Source of the DNA: Bryum argenteum
Taxonomy: Eukaryota; Streptophyta; Bryopsida; Bryales; Bryaceae
Assembly (NCBI GenBank): GCA_037043015.1
Contig: CM073323.1
Coordinates: forward strand, 23,092,758-23,156,757
Direction of reading: 5' to 3'
DNA: 64,000 nt
Part shown: piece by piece, positions 44,337 through 59,300 of the stretch
How the letters are laid out: every line of letters starts with the position of its first letter
Numbering within the stretch: position 1 is the stretch's first letter
Program-made: the position numbers and the translations under genes
The notes under the pieces: model-generated
Seen by the model: the letters and a program-made list of their open reading frames with translations, nothing else
Told to the model about the DNA's origin: nothing
Database searches by the model: none

Positions 44337-47300
44337 ATGGCGATGATAATAAAACCCATCCGACCACCACCCATAGCGGCAACCGATGTTAAAAATTTGG
44401 AAGGTACATCATTTTACTCAAATGATTCGTAACGGTCAATTCGTAGAAAATTATGTCTATGATGATGATGACCGAGTTTTATGGATTACGGACATGTAAG
44501 ATCACTTATGCAAAGTCATGAAGAATATTGTTGTATAAATATCAAGACATGTACACGGTACAACAAACTTGATTTAGGTCAATTTATGCGACTCTTAAAT
44601 GCTTTCTTTTGTACCAAATTTGATGAAGTAATTTATATCGTAGACATGATCCTACTTTTAACTCGTTTGAAAATCTTATGTTTTAGTGGCATGCATGGCC
44701 ACGTTGCAAGGAAGAGTGCGGTGCGCTACGTACACCGGGAAACTTCTCCTTACAAGTGATCACAAAGGCATCTTGTATGTATGGAATACTTATGTGAGTT
44801 TCTTGCTATAACTAAATATACATGCAAGTTCAAAATGGTTCTCTACGCAACCCGAAATGGGTTTACTTGAAGTGGGTTTTCTCCGCAACCCGAAATGTTG
44901 CGCTTCAAAAAAATATGTCCATTTGATGTTTGAAATGTTGTAAAACGTGCAATATTTACGTTGTCCATGCCCTCTCACAACTACGGGTGATTATCGTGTA
45001 CGGGTATTAGCCATGATTTTTAATTTGGCCAATGTTGACTTGTTGCTTGTAGGCGGCGACAAACGTTAAATTCCATGATGGTATTGGAGTTCCCATCAAT
45101 GTGCTCGAAGGAGCGAATCAAGGAAACGATGTTTGGTTGGGATTCTCCAATGGCGATATTGGAATCATGGATGCTAAAAAAAGGAGTCTTGGGGCGACTT
45201 GGAAAGCTCACCCGGGCGGGGTATCGTGCATTGTTGCAATGACCAATTCGGTGTGGTCTGGTGATTTCTATGTACTATCCTCTTGCTCTCCTCATCATGT
45301 GGGAGACAAATTGCACTAAGAAAGAAACCAATAGGCCAAATTCGTTATTTTGAGACAATGCGATCATTTGCTGAAAATTTTAGCAACTAATTTTGAGGCA
45401 ATCCGGACTTTCTTTAGACTTTCTAATTTCAGATTATCTTTGGGTTGACAATAACCTCCCCATGTATCGTACTAAAGTCAATATCAAATGTGGGAGTTAA
45501 TGAAGAAATCAATGAGAAACATAAAATCAAGCATTGAATTGAGATTGTGAAAAGTCTCAATTTTAACGAATATGACCATCCATGTTGTTTATGACCATTT
45601 CCTATGAGTGTTTGGAGTCAAATGGATAATTTTTAGCTGCAAACAATCATAGCACACGATCATAAACATCGGGTGTCAGAGAGAGTATACTTAACAAGAG
45701 TACAATAACATCATAGTATCCGTGGAATTAGGGTTCCTCATGATTAGTGGCATAGGATATTGAGTGTAATTATAAGGTGGAGTGCTCAAGAGTGGTGCAA
45801 ATTACAGTATGGCAAATTTGTAGTGAAGTTAGCCATGTGAGGAATTTTGTGTGCATAGGCGGAGTAAGTGCAAGATTGTACCAATTGGAATTGTCATTTT
45901 TGGACGCTTTGTTATGAAGTTGGACTTGTTGGTGTTCCTAAAATCTCTGACTTGTCTGTTTTGAGTACATCAAAAGTTATCTTCTGAAGCTATTATGTAC
46001 CTCTTGGGAAAGGTATGATGCTCAATAAGGAGCCAAGATCAAAAACCGCAAAATAGGGCATTCAACCAAGAAGTATTGTTTTCAATTGAAAAAGTTCATC
46101 ATATACAAGAGTTTGAGAACAATTGAAGTCTTGGGTGATAGGTTACAATGCACTTTTGGGCTTCCGTTCATCCAGATTTACATATTTCGTGCTTATCAAG
46201 ACATTCTTATTTTAAAGGGACACTTTGTTGATCCATGAAAGTTGTTTCCAAGGATTTTCCTCTACTAAAATCGTTCATATATTGAACAAGATACCTTAGT
46301 TGAGTCTAGTACTAGGTCAATATAGTGGTCTTGCGCAAATTCTAGGGAGTCCACCTTACCATATATATCTCAATGCGGGGTGTGGTCACGTCTCCCCTCT
46401 ACCTTCACTAATATGACTCAACTAAAACCACAAAGTTCACAAAGTAGATTTGTAAAATAAGAACTTGTAATCAATCACTTTTTTAGAGTAAGAGTTGCAT
46501 TGTGATTAGCAGGTGGAGTTGATTTTCAAATTCGAAAGTGGGGATTATCAGGAGAGGTTTTGATGTCCTATAGTCATCACCATACCTCAATCCGGTGGCT
46601 TTGTATGGTTCGTAAAGAGTCTCACAATTCAGAAATGGAGTTATGGAGCAGTTCTAATGAGCCAGAAGTTGCACGGTGCGCACTTTTTGACAACAACTCG
46701 CACCACGAAATTCTTGGTAGCGTTAAAAGAGGCGTAGGTTTGGATCCAACATTTTTTTTCCTTGAAATATCAATAATCATATGATCTTACATTCATTTAC
46801 TTAGGAATTTCTTAAGCATGATTACTTTGTGTGAACTTTTGTAGGCCACACACTTGCGGTTTTGGTTCTATGCCAAGTTGGAAAAAGTACAATTTGGAGT
46901 GGCAGTGAAGATAACATGATAAAAGTGTGGAGTACTTTAGATGTTTCACTAAAACATACATTGCAAGGACATAAAGGACCTGTATGTAGCATGGTTGAGA
47001 TGGGCCTCAATGTTTGGAGTGGGTCTCTTGATGATACAATATTAGTGTGGGATGCTATCAACTACTCACTTCTTTATTCTCTTGGTGATCAAGGAGGGTA
47101 TGACACTCACATTTGTATATAGATATGATAGGAATATTGAAGTATTGTTTCTTACTCAATACAAGATACGAAATGGCCTCAAGCCATTTTCACCAAACTC
47201 TTGAATCAAGTAAATAAATCCCAAACTGACAAAACATGTCCTCTCAAAAGACCAATTTATGTATTTCATATTTTATTTATTAATATAGTTATTTCAAGGA

Positions 47301-50300
47301 ATCTATTTGAACTTTTTTGTTGTAAAAATTATGTACAAAATTCAATTGATTTTTTAATCTATCACGTACATAATGTACCATCGATCAATAGGCATGTTAG
47401 TTGTAAAAGTTGACGGACATTATTTTTTTTGACTTTGTCGCTTTAGGGTCAATTGAAGAGGTGCCTGGTGATTTTCACTTGTAGAAAATCTATGTTTTAT
47501 GACTAGTTCATAGTTACTCAACCAATCATAAACAAACATTGATGATGGTTTACGACTACTTGAATCATTGTGAGTGATCATTAAACACAATGATTCTACG
47601 AGTGTCTATAATCTCAAAATTACATTGACTTCATAAACCAACCCTCTTCCTTAGATAATCACACTAATAGCAAAATAATATGGCAATCAATTGTGGTGTA
47701 AATGAACAGATATGTCAAGGTTATGGTTAAAGCAGATTGGCAATTATGGGCATTTTCATCTGGAAAAAATGTAAAGGTTTGGGCTGCTGCCAGCATATGG
47801 GATGATTTCAAATATGAGGTAGAAGAACTCAAACAAAAATTGCAGAAGTTCTTAAAAGACAAAGATGTATCTGATGATCTCAACAAGAAATTTAAGGTCA
47901 TGAGCAATATAAGAAGAGGAGAAGTCATGAACAAAATTGCGTAAGTATGTGTAGATGTAACATATAATATTTAATGTTTAAATTTAGTGTAGATTACTTT
48001 AGATGTGATAAAAGAATTAAGATGATTCCCATGTTTTCTGGAACAAACTATGACTTTATAGTGTAACATGTTTTCCGTTACACTTACACAAACTCAAAAA
48101 TAAATGGTTTTTCTAGGCAAAAAGACCCTAGGACATATGATTGATGTTAAAAGATAGTAAATTTTTAAATCCTTTATGTAGTGGTTTCAATGCAATACTA
48201 TTCATTAGATGAGGTTAAGACAAGTTATCACCTCCTTTGTTCTATTATAATTAACGAATAGGTTGTCTTAAACTTATCAATAAGCCATAGATTTGGGACA
48301 ACCTAGTAGCCTTTTATTATAGAAGGAATGGAGTAAAAGTATGAAAAGACTTTCATAGAATTGAAAAAATGACAAAGCACATATTAATAGTAGCATCTCA
48401 AAAGAATGTATAGGTTCACATTATCCATTGCACACAAATTTACTCTAAAACTTTCATTATGGGAAATGAACTTGTGATTACAGGAAGATGCTCAACTCAA
48501 AGAGAATCATTTACAAGAGGCACTTAAAAGAATACAAAAACAATACTCAGAACTATCACATAAAGAAGAAAAAAGTCAGATGGTCATTGAAGATCTATCA
48601 GAAAGCCTAAAAAATGTTGAACGTAATAAAAATACATTAGGAAGTGAAAGCAAAAAACTAATAAAAGAAAGGATAGGTCTTCAAGATAGTCTCGAGAACT
48701 TTAAAAGAGCTACAAAACTACAAGATGAATTGACTAGAAAATATTGTATAGAAAAGGTACTACCTTCAAATCATTTACAATATAGGATCTATATGATACT
48801 CTTTTGTATGCCCTTTTTGTTCCCCTTGATCATTTAAGGGTTGACTAATGAACTACTCATCTTGAGAAGTATTAGCTAGATGAAGTCTAGATGATTAATA
48901 ATAATATGAACAAAATAGGATGGAACTATCCTCGACCTTCAAAGAGCCATTGAAGTGGTGCAAAAAAAGCTAATAGAAAAAGAACATTCACAAGAAATAA
49001 TGCAAACAAGTTTAGAAAAAACTATAAAGGAAAAGACTATTGAAATTACTGAGCTTGAAAGAAAATTGGGTGAACAAAGTAATGAAATTTCTCAATTGTC
49101 GGTAATTGCTAAATACTCAAGGTCCATTGGTGAACTTCATAAACATCTAAATTCTCAAAGAAATGACATAAACCATGAAAGCATATTGCTGAAACAACAA
49201 ATAATTACCGACACGGTTGAATCAACAATTCTAAGAGAGATTCTACAAAGAGATGTCAAAGATTCAATGATTTTAAATGCTTGTGAAGTTTCAAAGCTAA
49301 AAGAGAATTTGGACAAAGAAAAACAAAAGATAGGTAAATATTTGAACATGGAAGATATTGTGAATAATGAGTCGATACAATTACTCGAGAAGTTAAATGA
49401 AGAAAGATCCAAAGTCAACAGTCTTCTTGAAAAAAGAACAAAAACTATAGAGCTTCAACGAACAAGGTTTCTTAAAAAAATGATTAAGAAGAGTTTAACT
49501 TCTAAAGATGCACTCAAACAATGTGAAAATGCATGGAGCCATAAGTATTGCCTTTTGAATGCTAAAATAAAAGTAAGAATATCAAAATTAACATGATGTT
49601 TTGGTGAAAGTTCAAAACTACTAGATAAGAGTCTTTGTAATTGGTTCTCATACGATCCTAAATGTTACTGATGCTTTAAAACAAACCATTTACACAGGAT
49701 GATTTACAAAGTTCAATTCAAGTTAAAAAAACATTTTGCAAGAAATTGAAAAATAAAAATGATGAAGTTATGAAATTGCAAACTACCAATGAACTTCTAC
49801 AAGTAAAGTGTACACAAGTTGATGGTACTGTTCCTTGCTCAAGTTTGAATTTCAATCTCTAGACTTGGGCTATTAAACTAAGATGTTTCATAATTTCTAT
49901 ACCAAAACTATATTCCTAATAGAAATAGTTTCCCACGAAGCTCTTTGAATTTCAAACATTCATAAGAGGTATGGAAAACACACAATGAGATTTGACACTC
50001 CATATAAGGTGATCATAATCTTGTAGACCATTTTAGATTCAATTATCTTTAGGGGTCAAGACAAAGGTGAAGTTTCTAGCTGCTCACAATGTAATTGCAA
50101 TAGGTACATTAATAAAATTTCTTGTAAACTAAAAAGACTAGAGGTTTTCATTTTTTTTGAATACGAACACATCAAGATCTTGCAAACTATTAGACCTCAT
50201 AACTTCAAACTCGATCCATATATTTAAGGTAGGTAGTTTGTTTTGTTTTTTTCTTCATTACTACTTACTACGGCTAGATTTTAGTGATCGCCCAGTTGGA

Positions 50301-53300
50301 TTGGGGCACGGGCGGTGTTGATTGGAAGGGGGTATTTTTATAGGGGTTTGGGCAACACTTGGATTGCGGATCGGGCCGGCAGATATTGAAATATTAATTT
50401 TCAATATCTTCATGGCCCCATAAATTTATAGAATTAGTTAACAAAAGTGACCAAAAGAACAAGAGGAACCCAATCGCACAAAAATCACATCTTTTGGAGC
50501 CCCAAAAAAATACTTCAAAGAGGACTGTAGACATACAAGCCTAGAAACTTGTCTTTTAAGACAATAGCAAGGACGGGGATTGGACGGGGGATAGTGGGAT
50601 GAGGCATGATTGATGTATTTATATGGGTGTGGGAACACTGCATGGGCATGCTAGTAGGCATATTGTTTTAGCATAAGAGTTCTACTCAATTATACGATTA
50701 AGCTCTAAAAGCTCACATTCATTTTTATTTTAGTAACTTTAGAAAATATATTCTTCTAGACATAGAATAGACTAGGGAATCTTAAAGGTTGATGCTCCAT
50801 CTTAGATTTGGTCAAAATTCTGTTCAAATTAGGTTATTTGATCTTGTTTAGAACTTCCTTTGTAATTTTTAAAATCGTGAAAGGGTGCAACCATTGACTT
50901 AAACCTTTTATGAGTAAATTTTAAAATAGGGCATTAGACCAATAAGCAATAAGCAAATATCAAAGTTTTATATTTGATACATGACATATACATCGTCAAT
51001 CTACAAGATATAGCTAGGAACTATTTGACACTAATTTTTCAGATCAAATTTGAACATTATGTTAAACACTACTCGTCTATCACTTCCAATGTGTTGTTTT
51101 TGAATAGTAGTAAAATATAAATAGAACCTTGTAACCTTTTTGAAAGATTGCAGAATGTAGTAGTTTCATTCAAGGTTTCTTGATAGTGTGGTGTGATTTG
51201 TACAAGTAAATCATACAAGAAGAGAGTTCTATATTTAAGATAAATGACTTTTATGATAATCAAAACTTTTTGGTTATTAAGAAGAATGCCTTGAAGAATT
51301 CTACACATTTGGGTAAGTTCTTCAAATTTTTATCATTTTGAACCGAATTATTCTCTTCTCTACTGCTAGCCATATAAGATAGTTATTGAAATTTGGAATG
51401 CAGATTTAAAAAAAAAGTTGGACGATACCAACTGTCATCTGCAAATAGCATTCAATGAAGCAGCTGAGATTGCAGAGGAACATGGCCGACATATAGCACA
51501 AATTAGCAATTTGGAGAAGGCTTTAGGATCAACAAACTTAGCCTTGAAAGTTGCAAATGATGCTTTGAAGAAGGAAGATGGGTTATTAAAAGAAGTAGCG
51601 AATTTGTCTCAGTTTAAAATAGATGAAAAAGTGGAATATGAAAATCAAACTAGACAACTTATTGGGCATGTTGGAGAAATTATATGTCAAAATTTTGCTT
51701 TGAGTAAGCTTGTGAAGGAACTTCCTAAACAACTAAAGTATGTCATATGTGGACTTGAGCATGCGTGTAATCAAACAGAGGTCACTACTTACTTGGAAGA
51801 GTGTACAACAATTGCTTCAACAAAGAATTTTAACAATGGAGTTGATAAGAATGCAAGGCTTTTCAGGCAACTAGAAGATGCAAGTGGTGAAGTCGATGCT
51901 GCATCAACTTCACTTTCAGAGGTTGTGGTAGCGAGAAAAGTTCTAAAAAGTGCATGTAACATTTCCAATGACCTATGTTGGCAATTGAAGGGTGTCAAGA
52001 TTGGAAGAGACCTTGCTGCTAGATTAGCCGGTGGTTTTGCTTTTGCAATTCCTGTAGAAGATGTCGGGCGTAGTGGAAACACAAATGAACAGAGTGACTG
52101 TGAAAATTCACTTCTAGAGAATAGCGACAAGGCATTGTCTAAGATATTGAGAGAATCTGAAGTCGGAATAGAAAATGTAATTAGTGATATTGAAGATCTA
52201 AAGTTTCAAGCAAGGATAATTGTTGAAGCCGGCAAGAGATTAGTTGAAAATGCAGGACAGGCTTTTGTTGGATTCATAGAAGAGGCCAAAAGACAAGTCG
52301 AAGTTACCCGTTCTCATGAACAAGGTGTAGCCAATGATGTTAGAGATTTTATTGCAGGTGATTATTGTTGGCTGTCTATTTACCTTTTTGTTGGATTGGC
52401 ACTTAAAGTCACAAAGATTGAAAATTACTGCACCATTTAATCCAAACTTTAGTTATTTACATTATTAGCAGATTTTATATTCACACTTTTGATGATTTTT
52501 CTTGAGACTTTGGTCTCTTACTATTTCAAAACACATTCTCCTTTCTACCTTTTTACCACCTCAGAACTTTTGATAACTTTCCAATTTAACATGATTAATG
52601 ATCACTCAACCTTTTGATTGTTTTCGACACTGACATGTTCCAAACTTTTATTGAAACATTTAACCTTCTTAATATATTATTTACAATGCATGGTTGATAG
52701 GTTTAAGAGACCAAGTTGAAGGTATAGAACTTGCCCTCTCTAAAATGACGGAGGCTGGAGAAGATTCTGAAAGTCTTGTTGCAGAAAGAGACGAGCTTTT
52801 ACAAAAGTTGGCAGAGAATGCTGAAAAAGCAGCTCTAGATGCTGAAACTGTCGCTCAACTTAGAGACTCACTTGCGAAGGTTTGGTTCTTAGCACCTTAT
52901 CATTATGAAAAATAAATTCTTAGCTTATGTAAGGGAAGGATTATATGTGCAATGACAAAGGCACTACAAGCCTTGGCTTGGTGGTTAGGGCTCATGGTCC
53001 CTAATAAGGAGGACGTGGATTCTAACCCCATGCCGGCGTAGTGCTCACCACTATAGTCCACCCAACTATGGTGGGGGGGGGGTTCTTGGACCTCCTTGTA
53101 TGGGTACCACAAAGCCCTTTGGAGGATACCATGTCCGGTCCGGTCTCTCTAAGGCACTAGTAGCTGGGTACGAACTAGATAGTGTTCATTCCTAGAGGGG
53201 TTAGTAGTCTCGCCATTGGTGTAATGACCTCCAGCCATAAATCCGAGGATAGGTCGAACGAACACTCTATTCACGCCTCTATGACGTCCCACTTTTACAA

Positions 53301-56300
53301 GCTTTAAACTTTTGTATTGGCTAGTGTTGTGATACCAAGATCTACATTAGTAAAATTTGAGCTTTAGAACAACAAAAGTGTAACAAGAAACTTCTACGAT
53401 ACAAAATATTACTTAAAATTCTATAGCACTTTTGTAAACCCAACAAGGATTCGACAATGAAACTTTACAAATAACCTTATTAAACACCAAGCACAAAATG
53501 TTGTAAATTTTTAATATAGTTCTTGGTATCATAACCCTAAACAATAGAGTAAATAATGTTGTTCAAAAATTGGTACTCCACATCACTCCTCGGATTTCTT
53601 GAACATAATGACAAATGGTCTTTGGAACCCTCACAAGAAATGTCTATCAACCATAAGTAACCCCCTTTCGTACTTTACACTTGAATTGTAAGTTAAATAT
53701 GAATGTGATTGTATCGTCTCAAACTTTCAAGTATTATAGTATTGTAAGTTGTAATTCAAATATTCATCATGAAAATTACACATATTTTTGCCACATATCC
53801 TTCATGTTATTGAATACAAAAGCCTATGCATTGTAGAATCTCTATGTTGGCTATTCAATGTCAATATTGTCCCGTACGACTTAGACACAATGACTCAAAT
53901 TATAATAGTATTTTAGTCATGAAATCTCCTTCATACAACTCTGAAGGCCAATTTATGACTACCAAAGAAATTTACCAAAGCATTATTTTTGGTCTACTTC
54001 CACCTACTAGTAAACAACATCATTCTAGGCTTCAAAATACTGCTAAACACCTGATAAGCAAACTTTGTAAGTTCATCATTCCTATTTGCTACCTTTACGT
54101 ACACATATCATTGTTAATTAATTGGGTTATCTCTATGATCTATGAACTAAACATGCAGAATCCTTAGAAAAATCCTCGTGAATATGTAGAATCCATTAGA
54201 GTGTAATCAGGCGATAACAAGTAGATACTTATACATTCAATATTGTTGGCTAGCTTAGAATCATTAGTGCGTGTGAAGGGGCATTAGAAGCTCATAACAT
54301 CACAAATAGAACTTGGAGATTTTCGAATGTATTGATTTTGATGGTTATATTACATAATTGTTTCTTTCATTTCATTGTGGTTTAGAGTCTATGTGAGCAT
54401 GTTTCAACTCAACATGTGCCATTTGTCTCAATGTAGCTAAAATCAACGTTAATATGTATTAAACTAAATCACAAAGTAGGCAATATACAATAAAAACTTG
54501 ATTTGAAAAAGGTCAATACACATGGTAGCTCTAGTGGACAAGAATTGTTGGAAAGACTTTAGTAGCATATGATTTTGATTGACTAATATCTTGCTCTCTC
54601 TAGCCTCTCAAGGCCTATGGTGACTTATTGTTATCCCAAAAGCTTATCAACCTATAGATTTTCAAGATGGAAGAGATAGATGAGTACATTCATAATTATA
54701 AATTTCTTACCATTAAAACTTAGAAGTTAGAACTTAGTTTACCTATTTATGTAAAAGAATTGTTGGATTTGAATAGTTTCATTGACTTTAATGTATTCGC
54801 CATGATTATAAGCTTTGACCACCCCATTTAGACATTAACCAAAGGTGGCAACAAGGAAATTTGACCTTAAAGACACAAATTGAGTGCCATAAGGTTTTAA
54901 GCAAAAACCTCTAACTAATGGAGAGCGTACCTCCATGGCAAATTCGGTAGACACTACCTCCTAATTCGGAATTTTTTAATAATAGGAAGTCATATTTATA
55001 CTAAAAGGCCTAGAATTCCAAAAAAAATATGTTTTCTATATTTAGAAACACAAAATTAGTTATTCAGCACTAGAGTGCCGAATTGTTCACGCGGTAATAG
55101 ACTTTGATGTAGGATTCGCATTGCTTCCATTTCTAATTAGTCATAACAAAGTGATTGCAAACTAAGGGTCTCTAGTCTCTTATGGATAATTTTCCCCACC
55201 GACATTGTTATTTAGGATATAAGAGAATACACCACAAGTGTGGATGCCTTGATTGCACTCTTAAGCTTTGGGAGTGCTCATCTCTTGAGGTATTGAGGAA
55301 TTTTCGGACAACAATGATCTTGTTAGAAAGGTATAGGAAACCTTTTTAGTGTACAAAAGTTTTAAATTCATACAACAAATATCACGTATATCAAAGCCTA
55401 AGCAAAGTCAAAATAACCAATTATGGGTTTCAGTCATCTTTAGGGGTGAAGATTATTATGATTTTATTTTTATTTATTGTTTAAAATTTTTACTAGATAT
55501 GATCTTTAATTCTTGCTTGGACGTGGCAAGGAGGAAACATGCTTTTAGTAAAAGTACAAAGCTAATGTGTTGACTCCTAATGGTGAATCATAGTTTATTG
55601 CATTCAATGGTCTAATGTTATCTAATAATTTGGTCATGGAATTTTATGGACCTCACTTATTTTTGCAAAACAACTTAGCCACACTCTAACTCTAATCTCA
55701 TCATCTTGTTGTTACTCTAGGTTGCAGCTGAAAAACAAGTTCTGGAGAGTGAGTTGAATGTTGCACAAGACGCATACAATGCCAGGTATACTGCAGGCAA
55801 AGCGCCCTCAAAACGTTTCTCTGCAGCCATTTCGCAACAAATAAAACCACCAGAGGAAGCAAATGCCGACGGTGCTCTTGCAAGGTCCAGTATAGCAGGG
55901 TCTAGAAGAAACTCCGGGGCCACTGGAGGAGCTTCTGTAAGAGCATCTATGTCTGGACCTTCAAGAAAGACCTCTTCATCTGCATCTACTAGAAAAAACT
56001 CTGCATCTGGAATATCCCCTGGATTTGACTTTTCAAAAGCAATACTAGATGGATCTTTGACCAAATCGTTGGCCAAAGGTTCCGTAGTGGGGAAGTCAAG
56101 AAGGGCATCATCAGTTGCTGCTGATGCCCAACAACCAGCAGGTGATCTCATTGAAAGGGCATCGATACTTGCAGAAAATAATGCAGAAATTCTTGCTCAA
56201 CAAGCACTAGACCTGGCTGAAAATAATGCAGATATTTTAGCTGAGAGGGCTTCGGTCCTTGCAGAAAATACTGCAGATGTTCTGGCTCAAAGAGCTTCAA

Positions 56301-59300
56301 TACTTGCTGAGAACACCGCGGAAGCTTTGGTAGACACTGCTTCTATTCTTGCAGACTCTATTCCGCAGAGAGCATCCATGATAGCTCAAAATTCTCTAGA
56401 AATGCTCCCTCAACGAGCTTCTTTGATTGCACAAAGAAACTCAATTAGAAGAGCTAGTGGGTTAGCGCCCGAAGATCTTATAGACACCTCTCGTCTCTCA
56501 ATGAGACGAATTTCAGGGGAAGGTGGTTCTAGACGAAGTTCAACTGTCCTTGCCTCTAAAAGACCCTCAACAGCGGCATTGCCTTTTTTCATGCAAGACT
56601 CTGATGATCCTAATAGAAGATCCTCATTAGTGAGACAATCCCTTACTTCAGGTGGATCTCTAAGGAGAAATTCTTCAAAATCACTAGGTTCAAGGGTAGG
56701 TGGTTCTTTACTACCGGATCAATTACAAGAGAAATTAGAAAATTTAGAAAATGAGATAATTGAAGCTAAAAGAAACTCACTCCTTGGAGGTTTATCTAAT
56801 GAGAATTTAGGTATTGAGGAGTTAACACAATATGATCAATCTGATCCATATTTTGATAATTTTCCTCATGGAAGAGCTTCTACAGCAATGCCTGGATGTG
56901 GCAAGAGGTATTCATCAATCCAACCAGGCATTGCAGCAGAGGTTGGAGGTGGATCTAGGAGCTCCACACGAAGTGGGAGTTCTCGAGGAAGCAGGTCAGG
57001 TGTGATTGATTAACTTTTCTTGATCAATCATTTTGTCTTGCACCTCATAATCTTCACATCGATTATGCTAGCAAGCAACAAGATATGAGTATAATACTAT
57101 AATTACATTGGAATGTTATACTCAACTATAACATTAACCATAATATCATTGAACATTATTCTACAAGATCTACTCATACTAGCTAGTGAGACTTTTGCAA
57201 AAGAAGATCAAAAAATTGTCTAGAAAAATGTCAGTGTCACTCTTGTTGTTGAATTGCTTAAAATGCACAAAAACAATACATGAAGTTTTTTAATGTACAC
57301 CTGCCCAATATAGTGAGTATGGTCATTGTGATAAAGATCTAGTCTCATGAAATATTCTGTAAGTAAACCTTGATCAACCTCTCATTTGTTGGTGGCGATA
57401 GTACATATGGAAATGTGAGGTGCATTATTAAAAAAACCTACTTTTGTTGAGTTACGTGTATTCAAAATTTCAAATGAATGCATCATATGCTAAAAAATGA
57501 GTGGCTTCAACGTTGAGACCAATGAATGACACTTGTGAATTCATTAAAACACTAATTAATAAACTTTGATTCACCAATTCGATAATTAGAATAACCATAA
57601 TAGAAATTAACACATATGTACCAATTATGCAAGTTCTTAAGTGATTAATTTACTAAATTCATCACAAAAGTATCTTAATTATGGATCATCACATTCTCAT
57701 TGCAAAATTTCAAGATCATTTGATTCCCCAAGACTAACTTCCACTTCTCAATTTGGCCACAATTTGAATCTTCAAGAAAATCTATAATGGCCATTGAACT
57801 TTAAAACACAAAACTATTATTTTTCTAAATTCCAAAATAGCCCTAGTTTCCATGCACTTGCTTAAATTTGCACATTTTGAACATCTTTTGTTGTGAATAA
57901 GGCCCACTTTCACCGGCTTTGTAAGCACTTTGGAAGCACAAGGTGTGAAAATTTTGAAGTAGTATAATCTAATTAACATATACACACCTTATTGTGAATA
58001 GAATATGAATAAAACTTTTGAAGAGGGTCCATGAAGATCTCAATTTCCATGATAGCAAAATTTTGGATTGGTGAAAACTTTGTTATAAGGATTTGAACAA
58101 ATGGATTCTTTTGCAGGTTGCTTGAAGATATAGCAAATGTGGAGAAGATAGCAAACTTGAAGGCACGAGTAAGTATGCTTGAATGTGAAAGAGAAAGAGA
58201 ACGACTTTCTGCACTTGAATCGTCAAAAGCAAACTACAAGAGCGACGAGATGATGCACAGAATACAACAACTAGAAGTAGCATTGCAACAAGCTCATGAA
58301 GATTACAAGATTTTAAGCAATGGTGCGCTTTAGTGTTGATTTCATATTGACATTGAATTTGAATATTCCCTCTAGTGTCCAATCTAGTACACTAGAATGA
58401 ATTCTAGAGCTTATTTTCTAGAATCACAAAAGTTGCATGTGTTGCCCATTTAAGAGTCTATATTAGTTGGATGTGATTAAATTATAGCTCAAGCTCTAGA
58501 GTCTTTTTGATGAGGGTTCTAATGTCTTCTTTTTTTTTGCGATAGAATACACCTTCTTTTTTATTCAAGAATATATTATAATTAAATAATAAAAAATTCT
58601 AATATGGTACTACACAAGTAGTGTGCTCCGGACTATGTTAAAGTGTGAAGCAACTTCATTTGAATTTATAAAGTGTGGTATCTTTTGTAGTTGCATGAAC
58701 ATATTTCTATAAGAAACCTACATTTAAAGTCTTTTTAAATTCATATGAAAGCACACTACTTCCCCCAAAAAATAGTTGATAGTATGTTGGATGAAATCTC
58801 TTATTGTATTCTGGAAAATACTATCAAAACAAGCTTCCTGGTAGATAAATATATATAGAATTTAAGTAAAGATGTTCATTTTGTTCTACAAGCCTAAGTA
58901 TACTTAATTTCTGACGGAGTTTACCATCTTGAAAATAGAGACGAGGCAGGTACATTGTAGAAGGCCCAATGTAGAGAGGGAAGATCGCTGCAGTGATAGA
59001 GATAGGGACAACAAAAAGAAATGTCCACATGATCTCCTTAGAGACTTAGAATGCGATATTGACAAAAAACGAAGCGACTTGGAGCTTGCTGAATTCAGTA
59101 TGCAGGTAGAACCTAACTAGGTATAGTAAATTGTTATTTTCCAATACACTCCGTACTATTTATCCACAATGACTCAAATGATTGTAAACTAGTCCATAAA
59201 AGGCAATTAAAACTTGCTTACACTTGTTTGAATACTTTTGGACAAGTTCTAAAGGACAAATCTATCATTGTGCACTTCCATGTTTGTTTTTAGTAATTCA

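Noticed and set aside
53826-54167. Plus-strand frame of 113 codons in intron 11
   Set aside because: His/Ile/Tyr-rich, AT-driven, phase not matched to flanking exons, no coiled-coil character.
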